The position numbers and the translations under genes were made by a program. Positions 1 to 9,408 of a stretch of DNA of 64,000 nucleotides are shown one piece after another. The stretch spans positions 17,962 through 81,961 of the forward strand of contig CACLXJ010000004.1 of NCBI GenBank assembly GCA_902610845.1, written 5' to 3'. Numbering within the stretch: position 1 is the stretch's first letter; the number at the start of each line of letters is the position of its first letter. The stretch comes from an uncultured Alphaproteobacteria bacterium (GTDB taxonomy: Bacteria > Pseudomonadota > Alphaproteobacteria > HIMB59 > GCA-002718135). Under the pieces are notes generated by a model, which was not told where the DNA came from, did not search any database, and saw nothing but the letters and a program-made list of their open reading frames with translations.

Positions 1-52
1 GTAAAAAAATCAAGATAAAAAAGCTTATTTAACTATTAAATTTAGTTGATTT

Positions 53-880
53 TTAATTATTTGGTGAAAGAACTTTTTCGTGAGGCATTACTATTTTTTT
101 TTGAAATTCAGTAAGATTTGATAGTAATTTTTTTGAAGGTCTATACGGGTGTCTGAAAAAACCCCAAGAAGGTCCATATCTGTAAACAACAATTCTTCTT
201 TCTCCCTTATTTGTTCTTTTTGCAGACCCATGACAGAGTGAATCAACAAATAATAGTCCATCACCAGCTTTTAAATAAATTTCCTTTGAAGCAGTCATAT
301 TATCAGCAGATGTAACTTTGCCTTTTTTCATAGAATGTTTTTCAAATTCGGGATGACGTATATTTGATTTATGAGATGAAGGTATAATTACAGTACCGCC
401 ATCACCAGGACCAATATCTTTTAACGCTAATAAGATATTTACTTGACCACAATGAAACTTTCCTTCTTGAAATCTATAATGATTTCTTTGAAGAGCTTCG
501 TGATGGCCAGAGTGAATGCCAATAGCTTCCCCCGGTCCTCTTATGTTAGCAAAATTTTCATCAATAAATAAAGGACCGTGATGTTGATCAAAAGTATCTT
601 TGCCTCCAACAAAATGAAGCATATGATTAATCCAAGATGGATGATCAATTAATTTTTCGAATGGCTTACCTGCTTCGTAAATTTGCTGAAGATTAAGACC
701 CTCTTTTCCACCATAGTTGTGACCATGAACATGTCCTGCCCATTCATCATTTTTTACATTTTTTAATTTATCTAAAATATTATTAAGATTTTTTAACTCT
801 TTTTTATTTAAAGCATTTTCAATTACTAAGTATCCATTTAGATCAAATAAATATTCATCAAGCTTAGAAATTTTTTTCAC
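53..880 (-). CDS. PhyH-type Fe(II)/2-oxoglutarate dioxygenase homologue with an HxG motif
   Basis: This 275-residue protein belongs to the phytanoyl-CoA dioxygenase (PhyH) superfamily. The C-terminal half has the family pattern: CGQVNILLAL, GDGGTVIIPSSHKSN, then GDGLLFVDSLCHGS and GERRIVVYRYGP. The distal iron-binding histidine should be near H217 and the 2-oxoglutarate-binding arginine near R228/R229. The usual proximal HxD motif is absent. At the expected place is IHSGHHE (H123, G125, E128), an HxG arrangement. It is roughly 60% identical by eye to the protein at 3310-4143, which shares HSGxHE. It lies 45 bases downstream of the aldolase gene on the same strand and may be co-transcribed with it. 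The substrate cannot be told from sequence. The family assignment is secure; hydroxylase versus other chemistry is open. Confidence 0.85.
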   Translation of the reverse strand: MKKISKLDEYLFDLNGYLVIENALNKKELKNLNNILDKLKNVKNDEWAGHVHGHNYGGKEGLNLQQIYEAGKPFEKLIDHPSWINHMLHFVGGKDTFDQHHGPLFIDENFANIRGPGEAIGIHSGHHEALQRNHYRFQEGKFHCGQVNILLALKDIGPGDGGTVIIPSSHKSNIRHPEFEKHSMKKGKVTSADNMTASKEIYLKAGDGLLFVDSLCHGSAKRTNKGERRIVVYRYGPSWGFFRHPYRPSKKLLSNLTEFQKKIVMPHEKVLSPNN

Positions 881-925
881 AATTATATTTTGAAGTAAAA
901 ATTAATTCTTTTCAAGAATAAAAGT

Positions 926-1990
926 CTAATTTATGACTGCTTTAAACTCTCCAGTTTTATATCTTGTAGCCATTTCTCCTAAAGTTATGGAATTAATAGC
1001 GGAGGCATTCCCTGCTGTTCCAAATTCTTGTAATCTACTTTTTACAACTTCTTTCATAGCATCTTTTGAAAGTAATAAATATTTTCGTGGATCAAACTGA
1101 GAAGGATTCTCATGAAAATATTTTCTTACTGCAGCTGTGGCTGCTAATCGTAAATCTGTATCAACATTAACTTTTCTAACACCATGCTTAATACCTTCTT
1201 GAATCTCTGAAACAGGTACACCATATGTTTCTTTTATTTTTCCACCGTATTCATTAATAGTTTTTATTAAGTCTTGTGGTACAGAAGATGATCCATGCAT
1301 AACTAAGTGGGTATTTGGAAGTCTTGAATGTATTTCTTTAATTCTATCGATTGCTAAAATATCACCTGTAGGTGGTCTAGAAAATTTATATGCACCATGA
1401 CTTGTTCCTATAGCAATTGCTAGAGCATCAACATTTGTTGCTTTAACAAAGTCTGAAGCTTCATTTGGATCCGTTAACAATTGATCATGATCAAGCTTAC
1501 CTTCTGCTCCAACACCATCTTCTTTTTCACCAGTCCCAGTTTCTAAAGAGCCTAAACATCCAATTTCACCTTCTACAGAAACTCCCAATGCGTGTGCCAT
1601 ATCAGTAGTTTCTTTAGTAACTCTAACATTATAATCAAAATCTGAAGGTGTTTTTTGATCATCCAATAAAGAACCATCCATCATCACAGAAGTAAAACCA
1701 AGATCGATACAATTTTTACAATCTGATGGAGAACCACCATGATCTTGATGTAAAACAGTTGGAATGTCTGAAAACTCGTCCATTGCTGCTTCAACTAATT
1801 TTTTAACAAAAATTGGTCCAGCATATTTTCTGGCAGCACCAGACGCTTGCAGAATAACAGGACTATTTAATTCTTTAGCCCCTTCCATTATTGCTCTGAT
1901 TGCTTCTAAGTTATTAACGTTAAATGCAGGTACACCATAATTATTTTCAGCTGCATGATCTAATAGTTGTCGAAGTGAGATTAATGACAT
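926..1990 (-). CDS. fba: Class II fructose-bisphosphate aldolase
   Basis: This zinc-dependent aldolase cleaves fructose-1,6-bisphosphate to dihydroxyacetone phosphate and glyceraldehyde-3-phosphate, or does the reverse, in the cytoplasm. The N-terminal GVPAFNVNN block, the TVLHQDHGG segment (zinc histidine and catalytic aspartate), VEGEIG and the MHGSSSVP phosphate loop are diagnostic. The long form matches the CbbA-like subtype of about 350 residues. The ORF track starts at 2011. The internal ATG at 1990 begins the typical [10 protein letters not shown] sequence and has an AGAAG-like ribosome site about ten bases upstream, so I prefer it (354 residues). The first ATG has no visible ribosome site. 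The divergent MFS gene begins only 45 bases away. In this sugar-related region it could process hexose phosphates from imported glycosides, but a central glycolytic role is equally possible. Confidence 0.93.
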   Translation of the reverse strand: MSLISLRQLLDHAAENNYGVPAFNVNNLEAIRAIMEGAKELNSPVILQASGAARKYAGPIFVKKLVEAAMDEFSDIPTVLHQDHGGSPSDCKNCIDLGFTSVMMDGSLLDDQKTPSDFDYNVRVTKETTDMAHALGVSVEGEIGCLGSLETGTGEKEDGVGAEGKLDHDQLLTDPNEASDFVKATNVDALAIAIGTSHGAYKFSRPPTGDILAIDRIKEIHSRLPNTHLVMHGSSSVPQDLIKTINEYGGKIKETYGVPVSEIQEGIKHGVRKVNVDTDLRLAATAAVRKYFHENPSQFDPRKYLLLSKDAMKEVVKSRLQEFGTAGNASAINSITLGEMATRYKTGEFKAVIN

Positions 1991-2035
1991 ATGGGATATC
2001 TTCTTAAACATTAAAAAAATTAATTCAACAATACA

Positions 2036-3169
2036 GTGAGAGAAATTTTTAAATATTCAAATTTAATTTTTTTATATGCTTTATCTCATAGTTATCTTGC
2101 AACTTGTTTTGCAATAGATCTTAAAATTCAAGGATACGAGGAACGCTATATTGGATTATCATTATCTTTGTGGGGAGTTGGTGTAATTTTTGGAGCAATA
2201 TTACATAATTTAGTTAGAAAAAAATTAAATTTATTTTCTACAATTTTATATGGTTCAATAATTCAATTAAGTTTTTCTATAATTTTTTTAATTGATCAAA
2301 ATACTTTTCTAGTAGCTATTATGCAATTTGTCATGGGAATAACAAGTGCAATTAATTCTTTAACTTTAGAAACATACATAAGTTCAAAATTTAGAAAATC
2401 ATCTGGATTTTATATTTCATTGTTTTGGTCATCAGCAGGTTTAGGCGCAATTACTGGTAGTCTTATTATTGCTATTAATGGAATAAATAATTTTACATAT
2501 TATATTGCCGTTATATTTTTCTTTTTACACTTTATTCCAATCTTTTTATTTAGATTTTCTATAAAACAAATTAGTATTGAAAATGTCAGCATAAAATTAT
2601 CCAAAGATGTTCTAAATAAAATTAAATATTTGCTTATGTGTGTTGTTTTATTTGGTGCATGTGATGCAGGTTTTAGCTCATTATTTCCATCATATTTATT
2701 AGAAGAATCATATAGTGATAAACAAGTTGGAAGAATAAATTTTTTAGCTGGATTAATTGCTTTAGTTTTTTATCCCTTTATGGGTAAGTTAATAGATAAT
2801 TATAATAAGACTGTTATTTTTAATACTTTTTGTTCTATGAATTTTATTAATTTATTTATTCTTTATTTTATCAGTGATTTTTATGTCTATATAATTTGTG
2901 TAGCATTTTATTATTACACCATTGGAACAGTTTTCTTAATTACATTTAATATTGTAGGTAAAAAACTTGAAGGAGGAGTAATAGTTTTTGGAATAGCTGG
3001 TCACTATATTAGTGAAAATATTGGAAGTTTTCTTGGTCCAAATTTAATTGGTAATATCATTAATATAAATATTAATTATTTTTTTTTAATATTTGTTTTC
3101 TTATATTTCTTAATTGTTTTACTGTTCAATTTTAATCAAATTAAAAATGGTGGGCTCTCAGGGACTTGA
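2036..3169 (+). CDS. Major facilitator superfamily transporter
   Basis: This 377-residue, very hydrophobic protein has about 11-12 predicted membrane segments. The layout suits an MFS permease, with glycine-rich helices ([15 protein letters not shown]) and a basic cytoplasmic loop (VRKKL) after helix 2. It begins with GTG; the promoter must lie in or next to the start of the divergent aldolase gene. Its last eight codons and stop overlap the 3' half of a tRNA gene on the opposite strand, so the final KNGGLSGT residues are encoded by tRNA antisense sequence. The substrate is unknown. The neighbours suggest a sugar, an organic acid or an oxygenase product. Confidence 0.8.
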   Translation: MREIFKYSNLIFLYALSHSYLATCFAIDLKIQGYEERYIGLSLSLWGVGVIFGAILHNLVRKKLNLFSTILYGSIIQLSFSIIFLIDQNTFLVAIMQFVMGITSAINSLTLETYISSKFRKSSGFYISLFWSSAGLGAITGSLIIAINGINNFTYYIAVIFFFLHFIPIFLFRFSIKQISIENVSIKLSKDVLNKIKYLLMCVVLFGACDAGFSSLFPSYLLEESYSDKQVGRINFLAGLIALVFYPFMGKLIDNYNKTVIFNTFCSMNFINLFILYFISDFYVYIICVAFYYYTIGTVFLITFNIVGKKLEGGVIVFGIAGHYISENIGSFLGPNLIGNIINININYFFLIFVFLYFLIVLLFNFNQIKNGGLSGT

Positions 3170-3224
3170 ACCCCGGACCACCCCGTTATGAGCGGGGCGC
3201 TCTAACCAACTGAGCTAAGAGCCC
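3148..3224 (-). tRNA. tRNA with CAU anticodon, probably tRNA-Ile2 (lysidine type)
   Basis: The minus strand folds into a full 77-base cloverleaf with encoded CCA. The acceptor GGGCUCU pairs with AGAGCCC, the D arm is GCUCAGUUGGUUAGAGC, the anticodon stem CCCCG/CGGGG encloses the loop CUCAUAA, and the T arm is CGGGG-UUCAAGU-CCCUG. The anticodon is CAU. A paired G1-C72 rules out the initiator tRNA. The UUAGCUCAG start and GGUUCAAGUCC-rich 3' half resemble tRNA-Ile2 more than elongator tRNA-Met, but TilS identity elements were not tested. The 3' end overlaps the end of the MFS gene by 22 bases. Confidence 0.88.
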
Positions 3225-3309
3225 TTTTTATGCCCTATACATGTAAATTTGATGATTATTAAGCTTTAATTTTATATTGTTATATAGAATTTAATAATAT
3301 TTAACTTTT

Positions 3310-4143
3310 ATGCAGCATCCTAGTGAATTAGAAAAATATCTTTTTGATCTCAAAGGATTTATCATAATCAAAAACGCTTTGTCGAAAAAGGAATTAAAAG
3401 ATTGTAACAAAATAATAGATAAAATTAAAAGTACACCTTCAGATCAATGGAAGGGAAATGTGCATAGTAAAGGAAATATAGATCAGCATGGAGTTGAACT
3501 TCAACAAATTTACGAAGCTGGTAAACCTTTTGAAAAATTAATTGATCACTCTTCATGGATAAATCATATGAAACACTTTGTGGGCGGAGAAGGAACATTT
3601 GATTATAATCATGGACCATTATTTATCGATGAAAACTTCGTAAATGTTAGAGGACCTGGAAAAGCTATTCCAGTTCATTCTGGTGCTCATGAAGGTACTC
3701 AAAGAGGACACTATAGATATCAAAATGGAAAGTTTCATTGTGGTCAAATAAACATTTTGGTAGCATTAACTAAAATCAATAAAGGTGATGGAGGAACAGT
3801 TATAATTCCTGGATCACATAAGTCTAATTTAAAACATCCTCAATTTGACAAGTATAAATTAAAAAAAGATGGAAAGTATAAAACTGCTGATAGCATGATT
3901 GGATCAGAAGAGGTCTATTTAAATGCAGGTGATGCTATATTATTTGTTGATTCTCTTTGTCATGGATCTTCGAGAAGAATTAATAAAGGAGAAAGAAGAG
4001 TTGTTATATATAGATATGGTCCATCTTGGGGCTTCTTCAGGAATAACTACAGGCCTTCAAAAGAATTATTAAATAGACTAACTAAACTTCAAAGAAATAT
4101 TGTAATGCCTCATGAAAAGGTAATGTCTCCAGAAATAAATTAA
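3310..4143 (+). CDS. PhyH-type Fe(II)/2-oxoglutarate dioxygenase homologue, paralogue of the first gene
   Basis: This is a 277-residue protein of the same PhyH subfamily as 53-880, alignable over its full length with few gaps. It keeps CGQINILVAL, GDGGTVIIPGSHKSN, FVDSLCHGS (distal histidine) and GERRVVIYRYGPSWGFF. The proximal motif reads VHSGAHE at H123-E128, so glycine again stands where the iron-binding aspartate is expected. It converges on the halogenase-like gene and overlaps it by four bases. The two copies bracket the aldolase and MFS genes and face opposite ways, which suggests an old duplication rather than a recent tandem copy. The substrate is unknown. Confidence 0.85.
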   Translation: MQHPSELEKYLFDLKGFIIIKNALSKKELKDCNKIIDKIKSTPSDQWKGNVHSKGNIDQHGVELQQIYEAGKPFEKLIDHSSWINHMKHFVGGEGTFDYNHGPLFIDENFVNVRGPGKAIPVHSGAHEGTQRGHYRYQNGKFHCGQINILVALTKINKGDGGTVIIPGSHKSNLKHPQFDKYKLKKDGKYKTADSMIGSEEVYLNAGDAILFVDSLCHGSSRRINKGERRVVIYRYGPSWGFFRNNYRPSKELLNRLTKLQRNIVMPHEKVMSPEIN

Positions 4144-5666
4144 AGGGACGCAAATTCTAAATAGTCGTTGTGTTTAATAAAATCTTTCATTTGATCATCA
4201 TATTGATCATTGAAACGTTTGTATTCATCTCTGGCAAAAGGTTTTAGATTAAAATTATTCATTTCTTCTCTTGCAATATCTTTTTTAAGCAAACCAAGTC
4301 CATCTAAAACAGGATAGTATAATTGTGACTGAACATGTGGTAGCCCTGATAGATATAAATCAAAATCACTCATCCTAGGTAGTTGGTTGTTCCATTTATT
4401 AATTAATTTTAAGGTATCTTCATGGATGCATTCATTTTTTATAAATTTCCAAAAATCACTATCCTCCCTATTTGAAATATAATGTGTATTCAGAAATATC
4501 ATGAAGTCATCAAATTGATGTCCTACTCTTTCATTAAATTCATCAATTACCTTTTCATTATTAAAATCCATTTCTTCTTTAAGATAATCGGTTGCAAATA
4601 AGATCATTTGTATCAGAGTACTATGGATTGAAGTAGCTTCTAATGGTTCAAGGAAGCCAGAGGCTAATCCAATGGCAATACAATTTTTTACCCATGATTT
4701 TTCTATTCTTCCAGAAGTAAATTTTATGTCATTTCTCGGTTCAATTTCGTGTCCTAAAACTTTCTCTATTTCAATTTTAGCTTCTTCAGGACTAGTAAAA
4801 TCATCACAATATACATAACCCGCACCAATTCTTTCTTGAGTTGGTATTTGCCACATCCAACCATTTTTTTGTGCCCAAGCTAAAGTATAATTACTAATAT
4901 TTTTTTCATCTAATTTTAAAAAAAAAGGCATAGCTCTATTTACTGGTAAATTTTTTTGATAAGATTTCCAACCAACATTAAATATTTTATTTATAAGAAG
5001 TTTTCTGAAGCCTGTACAATCAAAGACTAAATCTGTTTCAATTTCTTTTCCACTTTTAAAATGAAGTTTTTCAATTTCTCCGTTTTGATTTAATGATGCA
5101 TGAGTATAAACTTCATCTAGAATTTCTATATTTTTAGATCTTTTTCTTAAATAGTTTCCAACAAGATTATTATCAAAATGATAAGCATAGAAAAAAGGAC
5201 TCTTTAAATCTGGTCTATTGTTTTCAAAATTAAAGGGAACTTTATTTTTTTCCATTAGTTTTGTATGCAAGTGTACATCAGCAACTGATCTACCCGCAGC
5301 AACAGCATAAACATTTAAATATTCAAAATCTTCGGGAACTTTTTTAGAGGCTAATAAGTGTGGGTCATCAATAGGTCCATAATATTGATGATTTAGTTCT
5401 TTCCAGTCTTTATGAACAATTCCAAATTTTAAGGTTGCTTTTGTTTCTTTTAGAAAGTCTAATTCATCTAAGTTATATCTTTTTAAAAAATCATAAAATA
5501 TACCTGTTGTCCCTTCTCCTACACCAATTATCGGAATACTAGAAGGATCAACAATGGTTACTTTTATATCTTGTTTGTTTGTATAAAAAAAATCACTAAG
5601 AATATATGCAGAAATCCAACCGGCAGTTCCCGCACCAAGAATAGTAACATTTTTTATTTTTCTCAT
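4140..5666 (-). CDS. Flavin-dependent halogenase (tryptophan halogenase family) homologue
   Basis: This 508-residue flavoprotein carries the family signatures. It has an N-terminal FAD-binding GAGTAGWISA motif (about residues 11-20), GVGEGT, a lysine in ATLKFGI (K80) matching the catalytic lysine of PrnA-like enzymes, WMWQIP (the WxWxIP halogenase signature) and FLEPLEAT near the catalytic glutamate. Known members use FADH2, O2 and halide to halogenate indoles or other aromatics. Many environmental members have no known substrate. The start codon overlaps the stop of the upstream ABC ATPase gene as TAATG, so it is the last gene of the transporter operon. No flavin reductase is adjacent; the nearest candidate is at 34854. 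The family call is strong, but the activity is unproven. Confidence 0.9.
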   Translation of the reverse strand: MRKIKNVTILGAGTAGWISAYILSDFFYTNKQDIKVTIVDPSSIPIIGVGEGTTGIFYDFLKRYNLDELDFLKETKATLKFGIVHKDWKELNHQYYGPIDDPHLLASKKVPEDFEYLNVYAVAAGRSVADVHLHTKLMEKNKVPFNFENNRPDLKSPFFYAYHFDNNLVGNYLRKRSKNIEILDEVYTHASLNQNGEIEKLHFKSGKEIETDLVFDCTGFRKLLINKIFNVGWKSYQKNLPVNRAMPFFLKLDEKNISNYTLAWAQKNGWMWQIPTQERIGAGYVYCDDFTSPEEAKIEIEKVLGHEIEPRNDIKFTSGRIEKSWVKNCIAIGLASGFLEPLEATSIHSTLIQMILFATDYLKEEMDFNNEKVIDEFNERVGHQFDDFMIFLNTHYISNREDSDFWKFIKNECIHEDTLKLINKWNNQLPRMSDFDLYLSGLPHVQSQLYYPVLDGLGLLKKDIAREEMNNFNLKPFARDEYKRFNDQYDDQMKDFIKHNDYLEFASL

Positions 5667-7288
5667 TAGAAGATAATATCAAAGGCAGATTTTATTAAAT
5701 TCTTCGTATAATCATTCTGTGGGTTTTTTAATATATTTTTTGCCACACCCTGCTCTAAAATTGACCCATCTTTCATAACAATTAAATTGTGACTTATCGA
5801 TCTAATAACTCTTAGGTCATGACTAATAAAAATATAAGTAGTTTTATGATTTTCTTGAAGCTGTAGCAATAATTCTAAAATTTGTTTTTGAATAGATAAA
5901 TCAAGTGCAGATGTAGGTTCATCTAAGAGCACAAATTTTGGGTTTAAAACAAACGATCTTGCAATAGCAATTCTTTGTCTTTGTCCTCCAGAAAACTCAT
6001 GGGGAAATCTAAGCATAGAACTGGGTTCTAAACCAACTTCATTCATTATATTTTCAATTTTATTTAAACGCTCGTTTTTATCTTTTACATTCAGCGCTAC
6101 AATTAATCCTTCTTCAATAATTTGTTTAACTGACAATCGAGGATTTAAAGATGCGTATGGATCTTGGAAAACAATCTGCATTTGATTTCTAAATGGTTTA
6201 AATTGCTTTCTAGATAAATTATCAATTCTATCTTCAAAGAAATTTATTTTACCCTCTACTTCTGTGTTAGATTCTCTGTCGACTAATCTTAATAAAGTTT
6301 GACCTAAAGTAGTTTTACCGGATCCACTTTCACCAACAATTCCGAGAGTCTCACCTTCTTTAAGATCGAGACTAATATTATTAACAGCATTAATTGATAA
6401 AACTTTATTTTTACCTGAAACTTTTACTTTAGTATTGAAGGTTACATTAAGATTATCTCCCGCAAGTATACTTCTTCCACTCTTATCATAATATAAATCT
6501 CTTTCTTCTGGCTCTGAAGATAATAAGTGTTTTGTATAATTATCTTTTGGATTTTCAAAAATTTCTTTTGTTTTTCCTGTTTCCTTTATACTTCCATTAT
6601 ACATTACACAAACTCTATCACTAATTTGTCTGACTATTGTAAGATCATGTGTGATAAACAAAATTGACATTTGATATTTTTTTTGAAGACCTTGGAGTAA
6701 TTTGAGAATCTCTGTTTGTACTGTAACATCAAGAGCGGTAGTTGGTTCATCAGCAATAAGTAAATCAGGATTATTAGCTATAGCAATAGCAATCATAACT
6801 CTTTGCCTTTGCCCTCCTGATAATTGATGTGGGTACTGTGATAATCTAGATTCTGGTTCTGGTATTTGAACTTGATTTAACAATTCTAAACATTTCTCTT
6901 TAAGCTCTTTATCTGAAAATTTTCCGTGAATTTTTAAAACTTCACTGATTTGATTTTCAATTGTGTATATGGGATTTAACGAACTCATCGGTTCCTGAAA
7001 AATCATTGAAATATTTTTTCCTCTAATATTTTGATACTCTTTCTCTGAATAAGAATTTATATTTGTTCCATTAAATTTAATTGAAGTTTTGTCAGATATT
7101 ACAGCGTTCTCGGCAAGTAATCGAATGATCCCTCTGGCTGTAACTGATTTTCCAGAGCCGCTTTCTCCAACCAATGCTAAAGTTTCACCTTTTTTAATAT
7201 GAAATGATATTCCATTTACTGCATTAACTTCACCACTATCAGTATTAAATTTTACAAACAGATTTTCTATTTCAACAAGATTGGTCAT
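5666..7288 (-). CDS. Fused double ATPase of an Opp/Dpp-type ABC importer
   Basis: This 540-residue protein contains two complete ABC nucleotide-binding domains in one chain, equivalent to DppD joined to DppF. The first half has Walker A GESGSGKS, signature LSGGQRQR and Walker B LLIADEPTTALD. The second half repeats these as GESGSGKTTL, FSGGQRQR and FVLLDEPTSALD. It powers the importer formed by the two upstream permeases and the binding protein. Its ATG sits on the stop of the upstream permease gene, and its own stop overlaps the halogenase start, so translation of all three is probably coupled. Fused ATPases of this type are common in alphaproteobacterial peptide, opine and oligosaccharide importers. 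Confidence 0.93.
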   Translation of the reverse strand: MTNLVEIENLFVKFNTDSGEVNAVNGISFHIKKGETLALVGESGSGKSVTARGIIRLLAENAVISDKTSIKFNGTNINSYSEKEYQNIRGKNISMIFQEPMSSLNPIYTIENQISEVLKIHGKFSDKELKEKCLELLNQVQIPEPESRLSQYPHQLSGGQRQRVMIAIAIANNPDLLIADEPTTALDVTVQTEILKLLQGLQKKYQMSILFITHDLTIVRQISDRVCVMYNGSIKETGKTKEIFENPKDNYTKHLLSSEPEERDLYYDKSGRSILAGDNLNVTFNTKVKVSGKNKVLSINAVNNISLDLKEGETLGIVGESGSGKTTLGQTLLRLVDRESNTEVEGKINFFEDRIDNLSRKQFKPFRNQMQIVFQDPYASLNPRLSVKQIIEEGLIVALNVKDKNERLNKIENIMNEVGLEPSSMLRFPHEFSGGQRQRIAIARSFVLNPKFVLLDEPTSALDLSIQKQILELLLQLQENHKTTYIFISHDLRVIRSISHNLIVMKDGSILEQGVAKNILKNPQNDYTKNLIKSAFDIIF

Positions 7289-8391
7289 TATTTTTTAGTA
7301 GTTGTTGCATAAGGATCAATTGCATCTCTCAAAGCATCGCCCAAAGCATTAAATCCTAAAACTGAAATTAAGATTGCAAATACAGGACTTAGGACCCATG
7401 GATAACTTCCAATGGTTCGCAAATCTTGAGCAGAGTTTAATTGTAGCCCCCAACTAACAAAAGGTGATTGAATCCCAAGTCCTAAAAAACTAAAAAAACT
7501 CTCGGTTAAAATTACTGATGGTATTAATAGTGACACACTAACTATAACATGACTGGTAACATTCGGAAGTAAATGTCGATAAATAATTCTTAAATCATTT
7601 GAACCTAATGCTTCAGCTGCTTTAATATAATCCAATCTTCTTAGTGATAGAGTTTTTCCACGAACCTCTCTTGATAGCTGTGCCCATCTCAGTGATGATA
7701 AAATAAATGCCATAAAAATAAATATTAAAAATGGATCCATCTGTCTTGGAAGTATTGCGACAAGTGATAAATATAATGGTAAATCAGGAAAGGCTAAAGC
7801 TAGTTCTGTAACCCTTTGAGTAGCAATATCAAATTTTCCTGCAAAATAACCAGAACTTATTCCAACTAAAATACCAATGAAAGTGGTAATACTAACTACT
7901 ATTAGTGCAAATAATAATGTTACTCTGCTTCCTTTAAAAATTCTTGATAGCATATCTCTACCGTAAGCATCAGATCCAAGGAAAAATACTTTAGATCCAT
8001 CTTTAGTGGTAAATAAGTGAAAATCTAATTTCATTCCAAGAAAATTATATTTCCACCCCCTTGTAAAAAAATAAAGATAATTTTTTTGTGAATAATCTGT
8101 CTCCATTATAGGTTCAAATGTATCAGGATCAAAAGACTCATTAAAACCATATGAGAATGGTCTTAAAGAAAAATTATTTTCTTCATCAAAAAAGTGAATT
8201 CCCTGCGGTGGATAAAATACTCTATCACTATCTCTTGCCGCAGGATCATAAGGTGATAAAAAATCTGCAAAAACTGCAGAAAAAATTAAAAACCCTACAA
8301 AGACTAAACCAAGTATTCCAACTCTATTTTTTAAAAATCTTTTTTTGACAAGAGAAAAATAAGAATTTTGCAAGTTAGAACTTATTTCCAT
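7288..8391 (-). CDS. ABC importer permease, OppC/DppC type
   Basis: This is the second inner-membrane permease of the importer. A first membrane helix near the N-terminus (GILGLVFVGFLIFSAVFADF) is followed by a long periplasmic insert of about 100 residues, then FLGSDAYGRDMLSR, the BPD_transp_1 domain and the EAA-like loop around YIKAAEALGSNDLRIIYRHLLPN. The ORF track extends to 8481, but that part overlaps the upstream permease gene and reads as non-membrane sequence. The ATG at 8391, beginning MEISSNLQNSYFSL and five bases after the upstream stop, is the likely start (367 residues). The large insert is typical of this AgpC-like branch rather than of standard DppC. Confidence 0.9.
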   Translation of the reverse strand: MEISSNLQNSYFSLVKKRFLKNRVGILGLVFVGFLIFSAVFADFLSPYDPAARDSDRVFYPPQGIHFFDEENNFSLRPFSYGFNESFDPDTFEPIMETDYSQKNYLYFFTRGWKYNFLGMKLDFHLFTTKDGSKVFFLGSDAYGRDMLSRIFKGSRVTLLFALIVVSITTFIGILVGISSGYFAGKFDIATQRVTELALAFPDLPLYLSLVAILPRQMDPFLIFIFMAFILSSLRWAQLSREVRGKTLSLRRLDYIKAAEALGSNDLRIIYRHLLPNVTSHVIVSVSLLIPSVILTESFFSFLGLGIQSPFVSWGLQLNSAQDLRTIGSYPWVLSPVFAILISVLGFNALGDALRDAIDPYATTTKK

Positions 8392-8396
8392 AATAT

Positions 8397-9395
8397 TTAA
8401 TTCTGCCTTACGCGTGGATCTAAAATGGCTAGTAGAATATCTGCAATAATATTTCCAATTATTAATATTACTGTTAAACAAAATAAAATTGCGGCTGTAG
8501 TATATGTGTCTTGTCTTTGAATGGATTCTACCAAAAGTGGTCCTGCAGTTGGAATGGATAAAACAATTGCAGCTTCTAGTTCTCCCATTAACATATAAGG
8601 TAAAGCAATACCCTGAAACATAACAAGAGGGTGTAAAGCATTTGGAACTGCATGACGATACAACGTTTGATTTTCAGATAAACCTTTTGCTCTTGCAGTT
8701 TCAATATACTGCATTCGCATTACATCTAATAAATTTCCACGCATAACTCGCATGTTATAAGCAAGTCCTCCAATAATTGCGATTAGAAATATTGGCCAAA
8801 TATGAAGTATACCATTCCATAACTTTGCAAATGACATTGGTTGAACTGCGTAATATGGTGAATACATAGAACCCGTGTTGTCAGAATTTAAAACAATTGC
8901 TAACCAATACATAATTAAAAGTGCTAGAAAAAAACGTGGAATTGTCATTCCTAAAAAAGCGAACACAGTAGCTACATTATCACCTAACTTGTTTTGATTT
9001 TTTGCTGCATAAATTCCAATAAATACACCTATAGTTGTTGCAAAAAAATGACAGATTAATGCTATTACTAATGTTCTAGGCAATCTATCAGCTAACATCT
9101 CACTTACAGGTTTGTTGTAGTGCATTGAAAAACCAAAATCAAAATTTAGAACAATATTTTTAATCCAATTAAAATATCTAATTACAACTGGCTCATTCAG
9201 ACCATATTTTTCTCTCAATGATTTTGTAAGTTCTAAAGCTTGTTCTTGTGTAATATTTGCTAAAGCCTTAGTTTGACTAACGTACCACGTTGCATAATCA
9301 CCTGGCGGTAATTCGATAATAAAAAAAATAATTATACTGATTACAAAAAGAAGTGGAAGTGAATAAAGAATTCTTCTGATAATAAATGAAAACAT
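8397..9395 (-). CDS. ABC importer permease, OppB/DppB type
   Basis: This 332-residue inner-membrane permease has a first helix near the N-terminus (ILYSLPLLFVISIIIFFII), a soluble stretch with LREKYGLNEPVVIRYFNW, and five further helices. The EAA loop reads YIETARAKGLSENQTLYRHAVPNALHPL. These are standard for the OppB half of family-5 importers. It follows the binding-protein gene after a 49-base spacer that holds a strong hairpin, and is followed after five bases by the second permease. Together these form the membrane channel. Confidence 0.93.
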   Translation of the reverse strand: MFSFIIRRILYSLPLLFVISIIIFFIIELPPGDYATWYVSQTKALANITQEQALELTKSLREKYGLNEPVVIRYFNWIKNIVLNFDFGFSMHYNKPVSEMLADRLPRTLVIALICHFFATTIGVFIGIYAAKNQNKLGDNVATVFAFLGMTIPRFFLALLIMYWLAIVLNSDNTGSMYSPYYAVQPMSFAKLWNGILHIWPIFLIAIIGGLAYNMRVMRGNLLDVMRMQYIETARAKGLSENQTLYRHAVPNALHPLVMFQGIALPYMLMGELEAAIVLSIPTAGPLLVESIQRQDTYTTAAILFCLTVILIIGNIIADILLAILDPRVRQN

Positions 9396-9408
9396 ATTTT
9401 TTTATAAT

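Noticed and set aside
3425-3619. Minus-strand ORF inside the PhyH gene
   Set aside because: Shadow frame with no family resemblance, while the plus frame is a clear PhyH protein.
53-4143. The two PhyH paralogues as ends of a mobile element
   Set aside because: They are diverged, inverted genes with no terminal repeats, transposase or target duplications.
8392-8481. N-terminal extension of the OppC-type permease
   Set aside because: It overlaps the upstream permease and does not resemble the family; the ATG at 8391 fits.
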